DNA from: Verrucomicrobiota bacterium
GTDB taxonomy: Bacteria; Verrucomicrobiota; Verrucomicrobiia; Chthoniobacterales; UBA10450
Direction: 5' to 3'
Assembly: GCA_003218785.1 (NCBI GenBank)
Contig: QHOM01000036.1
Location: 1 to 18,728 of the forward strand
DNA length: 18,728 bases
The notes under the pieces were generated by a model that saw only the letters and a list, made by a program, of their open reading frames with translations, made no database searches and had not been told where the DNA came from. Position numbers and translations under genes: made by a program. Below are positions 6,586 through 13,423 of this stretch, one piece after another; position 1 is the stretch's first letter; each line of letters opens with the position of its first letter.

Positions 6586-8739
6586 ATGCAACAGAAGGTC
6601 ACGGCCCAAATTGGGGCCAATCAAATCTCTATCGAAACCGGCAGAATAGCCAGACTCGCCGACGGGGCGGTCGTCGTCTCATGCGGCGACACCATGGTGC
6701 TGGCCAGCGCCGTCTCGGCCACCGCGGTCAAAGAGGGCCAGGATTATTTCCCGCTCACGGTCGATTATCGCGAAAAAGCGGCAGCCGTGGGGAAATTTCC
6801 CGGTGGCTATTTCAAACGCGAAGGCCGGCCGACGGAAAAGGAAACGCTCACTTCACGCATGATCGATCGGCCGCTTCGGCCGCTCTTTCCACAAGGATAC
6901 TTTTACGACACGCAGATCATCTCGATCCTGCTCAGCGCCGACGGTGAAAACGATCCCGACATTCTGGCGCTCAACGGAGCCTCCGCCGCGCTTTGCGTAT
7001 CGGACATTCCATTTGCAGGTCCGATTGGCGCCGTTCGGGTTGGCCGCGTAAAGGGTCAGTTCGTCGCTAACCCGACGCACACGGAGCGCGCCCAAAGTGA
7101 TCTCGATGTGGTTTATGTCGGCACTGAGAACGACGTGATCATGATCGAAGGTTCGGCGAACGAACTGCCGGAAGCCGAGTTCGTAAAAGCGCTCGAGTTC
7201 GCGCATGAACATGCACGCGAGATGATTCGCATTCAAAGAGAACTGGCGGCCCAAGTGGGCAAACCGAAACGCGAAGTGCCGTTGCTCCAGGTGAACGAGG
7301 ATCTGCTCGATATCGCTTACCGCGTCGCCGGTGACCGGATTGAGAACGCGCTTTATACAGAAGGCAAGGTGGCGCGGGCTAAAGCGGTCGATGCATTGCG
7401 CGAGGAAGTGAAGCGGTCAATTCTGGAAAAATATCCTGAGGCCGATTCCTTTGCGATCTCGCAGGCATTCGATTACGTCCAAAAAAAGGCGTTTCGCATC
7501 AGCATTTTGGACAAACAAAAGCGCGTTGATGGTCGCAGTTACCAGGATTTACGGCCAATCAGTTGCGAAGTGAGCGCCCTGCCGCGGGCGCACGGCTCGG
7601 CTATTTTTCAGCGCGGCGAAACCCAGGCGGTCGCGCTTGCCACGCTGGCGCCTATCGAGGAAGCACAGATGCTCGATGCTTACGGGGGCGGCGAACAATC
7701 GAAGCGGTTCATTTTGCACTACAATTTTCCCCCTTTCAGCGTGGGCGAAACGGGGCGAACGGGCGGGCCCGGACGGCGTGAGATTGGCCACGGCGCGCTG
7801 GCGGAGCGTTCCCTCGAACCAGTGGTACCGGGTGAAAGCGATTTTCGTTATGCCATCCGCATCTCCAGCGAGATCATGGAATCAAATGGATCGACATCAA
7901 TGGCGAGCGTTTGTGCTGGCACGCTGGCGCTTATGGATGCGGGTGTTCCGGTGAAAACGCCGGTGGCTGGAATTTCAGTCGGGCTCGTTACCGAGTTTGG
8001 CGATGATCGCCAATTGAAGCGCTACGAATTGCTGACCGACATCATTGGCTCGGAAGATCATTTCGGTGACATGGATTTCAAACTTTGCGGAACCGACGCG
8101 GGAGTCACTGGTTTTCAGCTCGATCTGAAACTCCCCGGGATTAGTCACAAAATCATGGCCGAAGCGATCCAGCGCGCAAAAGAAGCGCGCACCAAAATTC
8201 TCGACATCATGCGCAGCGCGCTGGACAAGCCGCGGCCGGAATTATCGAAGTATGCGCCGCGCATCGAAACCATTAAAATCAATCCGGAGAAGATCGGCGC
8301 GCTTATCGGACCCGGCGGCAAGACCATCAAGGGGATCGTCGCGGAGACTGGTGCTGAAATTAATATCGAGGACGACGGCTCGGTGCACATTTATGCGACC
8401 AGCGGTGAAAGCATGGCGCGCGCAAAAGAAATTATCGGCAGCATGACGCGCGAGATCGAGATCGGCCAGACGTATCAGGGCCGTGTCGTTTCGACGAAGG
8501 AATTCGGCGCATTTGTGGAAGTTTTTCCGGGCAAGGATGGGCTCGTGCACATTTCCGAGCTCGCAGACTTTCGCGTGAAACGAACGGAAGACGTTGCCAA
8601 AGTTGGCGACATGATCTGGGTCAAGTGCATCGGCATCGACGATAAAGGCCGCGTAAAACTTTCGCGCAAAGCCGCGTTGAAAGAACGCGCCGAAGCAGAG
8701 ACGGGCCAGGCAGCTCCGGAAGAGAAAGCTGGGCACTGA
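6586..8739 (+). CDS. pnp: Polyribonucleotide nucleotidyltransferase (PNPase)
   Basis: A 717-aa protein, normal length for PNPase. It degrades RNA 3'-to-5' with phosphate, or adds nucleotides in reverse, as a cytoplasmic ring trimer. ATG 6586 has AGGA at 6574-6577, spacer 8. Order of domains: first RNase PH domain (~12-145, with TVDYREKAAAVGKFPGGYFKR), a helical linker (~240-320), second RNase PH domain (~325-545, with FPPFSVGETGRTGGPGRREIGHGALAERSL), KH domain (~556-616, IGALIGPGGKTIKGI) and S1 domain (~626-696, YQGRVVSTKEFGAFVEVFPGKDGLVHISEL). The catalytic metal-binding set that is Asp486/Asp492/Lys494 in E. coli is present as Asp491, Asp497 and Lys499 in SEDHFGDMDFK. The C-terminal tail after S1 is short and rich in Glu/Ala. 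It follows rpsO and is probably controlled through the hairpin at 6504-6539. Confidence 0.98.
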   Translation: MQQKVTAQIGANQISIETGRIARLADGAVVVSCGDTMVLASAVSATAVKEGQDYFPLTVDYREKAAAVGKFPGGYFKREGRPTEKETLTSRMIDRPLRPLFPQGYFYDTQIISILLSADGENDPDILALNGASAALCVSDIPFAGPIGAVRVGRVKGQFVANPTHTERAQSDLDVVYVGTENDVIMIEGSANELPEAEFVKALEFAHEHAREMIRIQRELAAQVGKPKREVPLLQVNEDLLDIAYRVAGDRIENALYTEGKVARAKAVDALREEVKRSILEKYPEADSFAISQAFDYVQKKAFRISILDKQKRVDGRSYQDLRPISCEVSALPRAHGSAIFQRGETQAVALATLAPIEEAQMLDAYGGGEQSKRFILHYNFPPFSVGETGRTGGPGRREIGHGALAERSLEPVVPGESDFRYAIRISSEIMESNGSTSMASVCAGTLALMDAGVPVKTPVAGISVGLVTEFGDDRQLKRYELLTDIIGSEDHFGDMDFKLCGTDAGVTGFQLDLKLPGISHKIMAEAIQRAKEARTKILDIMRSALDKPRPELSKYAPRIETIKINPEKIGALIGPGGKTIKGIVAETGAEINIEDDGSVHIYATSGESMARAKEIIGSMTREIEIGQTYQGRVVSTKEFGAFVEVFPGKDGLVHISELADFRVKRTEDVAKVGDMIWVKCIGIDDKGRVKLSRKAALKERAEAETGQAAPEEKAGH

Positions 8740-8746
8740 TTGTCGG

Positions 8747-8778
8747 TGTAGAGTGCGCTGTCCTCAGCGCACACTACA
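8747..8778 (+). terminator. Hairpin after pnp (terminator or REP-like element)
   Basis: TGTAG-A-GTGCGCTG [TCCT] CAGCGCAC-A-CTACA is a perfect 8-bp stem extended, after one A-A mismatch, by 5 more pairs. It begins 8 nt after the pnp stop. No T-run follows, so termination would be atypical. The TGTAG/CTACA ends match other GTAG-headed palindromes in this window, so it may be a repeat used as a 3' end that blocks exonucleases. Confidence 0.55.
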
Positions 8779-8817
8779 GGACTTGTCGCCTGGATCGGTG
8801 ATCCCTGCCATTTGAGT

Positions 8818-8832
8818 GAGGTTGACAACCTC
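8818..8832. promoter_or_regulatory. Palindromic operator-like site upstream of the AI-2E family gene
   Basis: GAGGTTG-A-CAACCTC is a perfect 7+1+7 inverted repeat 35 nt before the chosen start. A second, shorter inverted repeat, GGATC-GGT-GATCC, lies at 8792-8804. The first has the size and symmetry of a dimeric repressor site; no regulator gene is adjacent, so this is only a candidate. Confidence 0.35.
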
Positions 8833-8867
8833 GGCTACCAGTGAAGTTAACAGACGAGGCAGTGATT

Positions 8868-9857
8868 ATGATCACACCCGCTCGACTTTCTTACGCCGTG
8901 CTCGCCTTTACGATTATTCTTGCGGGGATCCTGCATCTCGGAACACCGCTGCTGGTCGTCTTGTTCTCGTACTTTGCATTGCGTCAGTTGTATTCTCTTA
9001 CCAAAAGAAAGTGGCTGGCGCTGATCCTGTTTATCGTCACTGTTGCCGGGATTGCGACTGCGGGCGTGTACTTTACGCGGGCCGCCTTTCTCGCGTTGCC
9101 CGATGTGGCTGACACCTCAATACCTCCGGCCAGCGCCTGGGCCCAAAAGCGCCAGATCGAATTACCCTTCACCGATTTTGAGAGTCTGAGAAAGGTCGTG
9201 ACGGACGCGCTCAAAGAAGAGGCACATTACCTGCGAAACGTGGCGCATTTTGCTGGGAGCACTACGGCGGTATTGGTTTTTACTGTTATCGGGATCGTCG
9301 CCGCTGGGAGTCTCTTTCTCAAGACTGGGCTGGATCCTCACAGGAGCACGCACGCAGTGAAGAACAATCTTTACTCCATTTGCTGCGATGAAGTCTCGAC
9401 GCGGTTCCGCGATTTCTACCGCAGCTTCTCCACAGTCATGGGCGCACAGATCACGATTTCCTTGATCAATGCGATATTGACCGCGATTTTCCTTGTCGCG
9501 GTTCGCCTCCCGTACGCGCCACTCGTTATTGCGATCACATTTCTCTGCGGTCTGGTGCCCATCGTCGGCAACCTAGTCAGCAATACGATCATTGTTTTTC
9601 TTGCTTTGACGGTTTCGTTGAAGCTGGGAATCGGGGCTTTGGTATTTCTCGTCGGGATTCATAAGCTCGAATATTTCTTAAACAGCAAAATCATCGGCGA
9701 CCGCATTCGGAACCCCGTTTGGTTGACGCTGATCGCGCTGATCATTGGCGAAAGACTCATGGGTATTCCTGGCCTTATCCTGGCGCCGGTGGTGTTGAAT
9801 TATCTGCGCGTCGAAATGTTGAAAGTCGAAATGCCGCCTACAGTGCAAAACCTGTAG
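8868..9857 (+). CDS. AI-2E family (PerM/UPF0118) multi-spanning membrane protein
   Basis: A 329-aa inner-membrane protein if started at ATG 8868, which has GAGG at 8856-8859 with an 8-nt spacer. The in-frame GTG at 8841 has no good ribosome site. The family holds exporters proposed for autoinducer-2 and Na+(Li+)/H+ antiporters; function cannot be assigned from sequence. Segments: two or three close N-terminal membrane helices (~8-70), a soluble region (~75-125), a helix (~130-150), a hydrophilic loop with STRFRDFYRSF, and the conserved C-terminal block. That block contains LPYAPLVIAITFLCGLVPIVGN (in pieces), EYFLNSKIIGDRIRNPVWLTL and MGIPGLILAPVVLNYL, which are typical family motifs. The stop TAG is part of CTACAG-N8-CTGTAG (9838-9857), an inverted repeat at the gene end. 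It is monocistronic by appearance. Confidence 0.9.
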   Translation: MITPARLSYAVLAFTIILAGILHLGTPLLVVLFSYFALRQLYSLTKRKWLALILFIVTVAGIATAGVYFTRAAFLALPDVADTSIPPASAWAQKRQIELPFTDFESLRKVVTDALKEEAHYLRNVAHFAGSTTAVLVFTVIGIVAAGSLFLKTGLDPHRSTHAVKNNLYSICCDEVSTRFRDFYRSFSTVMGAQITISLINAILTAIFLVAVRLPYAPLVIAITFLCGLVPIVGNLVSNTIIVFLALTVSLKLGIGALVFLVGIHKLEYFLNSKIIGDRIRNPVWLTLIALIIGERLMGIPGLILAPVVLNYLRVEMLKVEMPPTVQNL

Positions 9858-9880
9858 CTCCCCCTTTGAACGAATCGTCG

Positions 9881-9977
9881 TAACCACTAATAAGGACGAA
9901 TGGTCTGGAGTTGCCGGCTAATGACGATTTGTGTCTTTTGAGTCGATTGGTGTTCATTGGTGTGCATTCGTGGTTAA
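9881..9977. repeat. ATTGGTG/ATTCGTGG period-10 repeat, copy 2, with inverted partner
   Basis: Units ATTGGTGTTC (9946-9955), ATTGGTGTGC (9956-9965) and ATTCGTGGTT (9966-9975) lead directly into the kinase ATG at 9978. On the other strand 9881-9903 reads CCATTCGTCC then TTATTAGTGGTTA, a second, divergent copy of the same words facing the opposite way. The array occupies the place where a ribosome binding site would be, and no GGAG-like site is seen there. Confidence 0.6.
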
Positions 9978-11231
9978 ATGAAAGCTGGTTTTCTTGAGAA
10001 ACTAATCGAACGACTCGGACGCATCGGGCCGGAAGAGGTGCAGAATTATTTTTTGCGCCTGGCCCAGGAGAAAGGTTTTCTCGAAACGGTTTTCAACGCC
10101 ATCCAGGAAGGAATCATCGTGACAGATTCGAAAGGACGCATCACCTACCTCAACGATGCGGCCTGCGAACTGTTTGGACTCGAAGTCAGCGATGCCATTG
10201 GCAGACGCCTCGACGAGCGCGTCCGAGGTCTCGATTGGATGTCTCTTACGCAGGGGGGCGGACCGGTCAGTCGTGACATGGAAATTTTTTATCCAGAAAA
10301 TCGCTTTATCAATTTTTATATCGTGCCGTTGATGATCGAGCACCGCGAGACCGGTGCTGTAGCCGGAGTCGCTGACTCCGGACATCCAGACCGGGCCAAG
10401 CTTAGCGGAACAACTGCAGGCGTTAGCAACCTCGGCGACAGTGATCAAGTTGGCCATGCCATGATCCTGCGCGATATTACCGAGAGTCGGCGCTCAGCGC
10501 AGCAAACCATTGAATCAGAGCGATTGAACGCGCTCACGTTGCTCGCCGCTGGCGTGGCGCACGAAATCGGCAATCCACTGAACTCGCTGCACATCCATTT
10601 GCAATTGATGGAGCGCAAAGTGCACGACCTGAACGACGATGCGCAGACAGAGCTTCAAACATCGATTGATGTCGCCCGTTCGGAAGTCAACCGGCTCGAT
10701 TCGATTGTCACGCAATTCTTGCGCGCGATCCGGCCTTCAAAACCGCAACTTCATCCGGAGAACGTGAACACGATTGTCGAGGAAGCAGTGCGTTTTTTCG
10801 CGCCTGAAATTCAGGATCGCGACGTCGTTGTGGAACAGGAACTGCGGTCGGACCTGCCTCTGCTTCAGATCGATCGTGATCAGATGAAGCAGGCTTTTTA
10901 TAACGTGATCAAGAACAGTCTCGAAGCCATGAAGCGCCGCGGCATTCTGCGCATTCGGACCGATATGGACGACACGCACGTCCTGATCAGCTTCATCGAT
11001 ACTGGCAGCGGCATGTCCGCCGAAAATTTGAGCCGCGTTTTCGAGCCTTATTTCACAACGAAACCGTCTGGCACGGGTCTTGGGCTGTTAATTGTGCGCC
11101 GAATTGTGCGCGAGCACGGCGGCGAACTCTCCATCCAGAGCAGCCAAGGGAAGGGTCTCACGCTCACAATTAGATTGCCCCATATCGACAAGCGCGTCCG
11201 CATGCTGGAAGCGGGCGAATCTCAAAAGTAA
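9978..11231 (+). CDS. PAS-domain sensor histidine kinase, NtrB-like
   Basis: A 417-aa kinase without membrane segments, so a cytoplasmic sensor. Residues ~33-168 form a PAS domain (FNAIQEGIIVTDSKGRITYLNDAA, in two stretches, to AMILRDITESRR). The dimerisation/phosphoacceptor helix has His195 in GVAHEIGNPLNSLHIHLQL. The ATPase domain shows the N box (VIKNSLEAM, Asn313), G1 (DTGSGM, 341-346), F box (VFEPYFTTKPSG) and G2 (GTGLGL, 365-370). It would autophosphorylate and pass phosphate to a response regulator, plausibly the NtrC-type activator at 16270. No regulator is adjacent: a REP/RAYT remnant begins 20 nt after its stop. Residues ~127-158 interrupt the last PAS strands with a Gly/Ser/Asp-rich segment encoded partly by a palindromic element (10358-10383). 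ATG 9978 directly follows the repeat array and lacks a clear ribosome site. Confidence 0.92.
   Translation: MKAGFLEKLIERLGRIGPEEVQNYFLRLAQEKGFLETVFNAIQEGIIVTDSKGRITYLNDAACELFGLEVSDAIGRRLDERVRGLDWMSLTQGGGPVSRDMEIFYPENRFINFYIVPLMIEHRETGAVAGVADSGHPDRAKLSGTTAGVSNLGDSDQVGHAMILRDITESRRSAQQTIESERLNALTLLAAGVAHEIGNPLNSLHIHLQLMERKVHDLNDDAQTELQTSIDVARSEVNRLDSIVTQFLRAIRPSKPQLHPENVNTIVEEAVRFFAPEIQDRDVVVEQELRSDLPLLQIDRDQMKQAFYNVIKNSLEAMKRRGILRIRTDMDDTHVLISFIDTGSGMSAENLSRVFEPYFTTKPSGTGLGLLIVRRIVREHGGELSIQSSQGKGLTLTIRLPHIDKRVRMLEAGESQK
10358..10383 (+). repeat. GTAG-headed palindrome inside the kinase PAS domain
   Basis: TGTAG (10358-10362) precedes CCGGAGTC-GCT-GACTCCGG (10363-10381), then ACA. The 8-bp stem with a 3-nt loop, and a 5' TGT facing a 3' ACA, match the layout of the intergenic elements at 1835 and 8747. 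It is read in frame as AVAGVADSGHP and adds no stop. Confidence 0.6.
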
Positions 11232-11250
11232 TGATGCAATCCGACAAACG

Positions 11251-11332
11251 TGGAGGGCGGAGCTCTGCGACGCGTAGCGAAGGCGCTCCGACGCCACGCG
11301 GGGCCGCAGGCTCGCAGAACTCGCCCCCTCCA
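11251..11332 (+). repeat. REP-like hairpin repeat, left flank of the RAYT remnant
   Basis: An ~82-bp element beginning TGGAGGGCGGAGCTCTGCGA and ending in CTCGCAGAACTCGCCCCCTC plus CA, so its ends are near-perfect inverted repeats. A directly repeated copy lies at 11789-11871. GGAG/GTAG words at the hairpin foot fit REP architecture. It starts 20 nt after the kinase stop. Confidence 0.8.
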
Positions 11333-11333
11333 T

Positions 11334-11785
11334 TTGCTCTTCCAGAAACCGCACAGGAAAAGGCCGGCGCATTTTCCAAGCGTCGCAGTCGGATTTCAGT
11401 CGATAATTATTTTTCTCACTTTGTGCACGCGGCACCGAAAACCGCTGCTGGCAAACAACGAAGCAGCCCGGCTAATCATCGAGCCGTGGCGAGCAGCGAA
11501 CTTCTGGCGTGTCGGTCGCTATGTCATTATGCCCAATTACATCCATTTGTTCTGCGCGCCGAATACTGTTCCCGCCCAACCGCTCAAGAGCTGAATCGCG
11601 TATTGGAAAAATCACGTTACGCGAGCATGGCCGCGTCGTGCCCAGATCCCGATTTGGCAACGCGAGTATTGGGATCGGCAGTTGCGCCGGTCCGAATCCT
11701 ATGGAGAGAAGTGGCACTACGTGGAGAACAATCCGGTGCGCCACGGCAAGGCGAACTCAATGTCCTGGCGTGGCACGACCCATGA
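11334..11785 (+). pseudogene. REP-associated tyrosine transposase (RAYT, TnpA_REP), inactivated
   Basis: Frame +3 reads HFPSVAVGFQSIIIFLTLCT, RHRKPLLANNEAARLIIEPW, VGRYVIMPNYIHLFCAP and then LKS followed by TGA at 11592-11594. The same frame resumes as IAYWKNHVTRAWPRR, IWQREYWDRQLRRSESYGEK and WHYVENNPVRHG. This is the RAYT/Y1 (IS200-like) order; relatives have LKxW where the TGA sits, so it is a Trp-to-stop change. The HUH motif, normally H-h-H in this position, reads NYIHLF, so its first His is Tyr. Near 11745 the frame slips: the expected ending QGELNVLAWHDP stop is in frame +2 (to 11785), and the linker of ~10-15 residues before it is missing. RAYTs are single-copy transposases thought to spread the REP palindromes that flank them; both flanks are present here. 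Three independent lesions make an active enzyme unlikely. Confidence 0.85.
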
Positions 11786-11788
11786 GCA

Positions 11789-11871
11789 TGGAGGGCGGAG
11801 CTCTGCGACGCCTAACAAAAGCCGTCCGACTGTCGCGCGGGAGCAGAGGCTCGCAGGAGCTCGCCCCTCCA
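11789..11871 (+). repeat. REP-like hairpin repeat, right flank of the RAYT remnant
   Basis: Same orientation as the left copy: the first 23 bases (TGGAGGGCGGAGCTCTGCGA, then CGC) are identical. The centre is diverged and the end is CTCGCAGGAGCTCGCCCCTC plus CA. Its ends are self-complementary. It ends 7 nt before the stop codon of the convergent minus-strand gene. Confidence 0.8.
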
Positions 11872-11878
11872 TTCGCGA

Positions 11879-13246
11879 TTAATCGCTGAATGCTTTTTTT
11901 AACCAGTCCTCGAACTGGCGAAAGAGAAGGCCGAGGTAAGCGCCGGGCGATTCCTTGAAAAGTTCGATAATTCGCGGGCTCAGATCTTGTTTGGGTTCAT
12001 CAATTGTGCCGGACAGATGCATGGTCGTCCAGAGATAGCCGCTCCGCTCACGGTTGAAGACTTCTTCCGCGTTCGGCAGCCAATCGAGATATTGATGAGC
12101 GAGCCCAAGTCTGATAGCACCGTGCAACGAGCGACGTTCGATCGAGATCGCTCCCTCGATCCGAAATTTACCTTTCTCTTCAATTGCGATGTCTTTGATG
12201 TCGATCTTCGGATAACGCCACGCAAAACCGAGCGAGCAATCATTTAGCTCCAGATGCTCGAACGATTTGTTCCGCGCGACTTCGGCCAGCTTTTCGAGAA
12301 AAGCAAGATTATCGATACGGCCGTCGCGCACGCGCAAGAAGCCCTCGCCCGAGGAACTTTCCAGCTTCGGATTCTCTCCCGTCCAATGAATCTCCCCGAA
12401 AGCGCTGCCGCTCAAATGCTCTTTCCATTTCGGTGGCAGCCACGTGCGAATTGGGACGGAGTCGAAGTTTGCCTTGAAATCAACGCTTTTGTCCTTCCCG
12501 ACGCCCGCGTTCCCTTGGCCACGGATGCTTCCCTCGCTGTGCGAATCCGGCGCAGGTCCGCCAGTCGGACGGACTCGTCCTGTGGCAAGATCGACATCGT
12601 AAATGGTGAGCAGCGTCTTTGTGATGAGAAAGTTTCCACGGCGGAGATAAAGGTCGGGAACTAGCGCCATCTTCAATGTGCCGCCGGTTGCGACGTACTC
12701 GAAATCGCGGGCGTGCGGCGTGATGAGCAATTGTGTGCCGAGAAAGCCCGCCCGCTCGCCGCGAAATCGCCAGGTCACGTTAACCTGCTCCGATTCAATC
12801 CTCTCCAGGTAAACTCGGTTCGGCAAAAAAAATGAAAACCACGGTTTCGACCTCACCTTTTCAGGAGTCGCTTCGTAAATTTGAAGTTCGACGTCGCCCG
12901 ATTGAACGCGCACGTTATCAAATCGCCATTGCCGCAAAAACAGGCCCCACGGATTGAACTCGGCCGTGATTCCTCGAGCGTCGAGTGATCTCAGCGCCTT
13001 CTCTCCATTGCTTGCCTGGAAACTTTCGCTTCCAGCCGTTAATGAGCCGGTCCGCTGAATCGGTGCGTAGCGGCCGCTGGGAAAGTGCAAACCTTTGGCA
13101 GTCTCATTTTCCATGGCTACGCGAAACGCGTCACTCTCGATGTAATGAGTGAGCAGCGAACTGAAAAAAATGGCCGTTCCTGTCGCGGCTGCGATGACGA
13201 AAAAAATCGCAATCGCTCCCGTGTAAATCAGCAATTTCTTTCGCAA
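11879..13246 (-). CDS. AsmA-like single-pass membrane protein of unknown function
   Basis: The preferred TTG start at 13246 gives 455 aa and places RKKLLIYTGAIAIFFVIAAA, one membrane helix, at the N-terminus; GAGG lies about 10 nt upstream. The frame can extend to 13372, but the extra 42 residues are encoded partly by a dispersed repeat (13341-13369) and look non-coding. After the helix comes a long beta-rich periplasmic region with alternating hydrophobic strands, for example RFDNVRVQSGDVELQIYEA, FLITKTLLTIYDVDLATG and FRIEGAISIERRSLHGAIRL. The segment FGEIHWTGENPKLESSSGEG followed by FLRVRDGRIDNLAFLEKLAE is reminiscent of AsmA/DUF3971-type proteins, which help lipid transport or outer-membrane homeostasis in other bacteria. 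No catalytic motif is seen. The family link is tentative. It faces the RAYT remnant convergently and follows the S9 peptidase gene on the same strand. Confidence 0.75.
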   Translation of the reverse strand: MRKKLLIYTGAIAIFFVIAAATGTAIFFSSLLTHYIESDAFRVAMENETAKGLHFPSGRYAPIQRTGSLTAGSESFQASNGEKALRSLDARGITAEFNPWGLFLRQWRFDNVRVQSGDVELQIYEATPEKVRSKPWFSFFLPNRVYLERIESEQVNVTWRFRGERAGFLGTQLLITPHARDFEYVATGGTLKMALVPDLYLRRGNFLITKTLLTIYDVDLATGRVRPTGGPAPDSHSEGSIRGQGNAGVGKDKSVDFKANFDSVPIRTWLPPKWKEHLSGSAFGEIHWTGENPKLESSSGEGFLRVRDGRIDNLAFLEKLAEVARNKSFEHLELNDCSLGFAWRYPKIDIKDIAIEEKGKFRIEGAISIERRSLHGAIRLGLAHQYLDWLPNAEEVFNRERSGYLWTTMHLSGTIDEPKQDLSPRIIELFKESPGAYLGLLFRQFEDWLKKAFSD

Positions 13247-13340
13247 AATCGATTCACCTCGGGAGGACGATGTGTCGGACACGACGCTGCAATGATGCGC
13301 GATCGTCGATCGGCCGCTCCGCTGACGATGCCAGACTGGG

Positions 13341-13369
13341 GCCGAAGGCGCATTAGGTTTAGCATCGAG
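13341..13369. repeat. Second copy of the 3721 repeat word
   Basis: GCCGAAGGCGCA (13341-13352) and GCATCGAG (13362-13369) repeat 3721-3732 and 3741-3748. It lies in the short gap between the AsmA-like gene and the S9 peptidase remnant. Confidence 0.5.
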
Positions 13370-13423
13370 CAAGGGACTGCTCGACCCACCTCGAAAAGAC
13401 GAGGCATTGAGTCACGGCGAAGA

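Noticed and set aside
8841..8867. GTG 8841 as start of the AI-2E family gene
   Set aside because: No ribosome site at a usable distance, whereas ATG 8868 has GAGG 8 nt upstream.
9946..9977. CRISPR-like array suggested by repeated units
   Set aside because: Units are contiguous 9-10-mers without spacers, and no cas genes are present.
13247..13372. 42-residue N-terminal extension of the AsmA-like protein
   Set aside because: It starts at a TTG in a dispersed repeat and has no membrane-protein or domain character; the membrane helix begins right after 13246.
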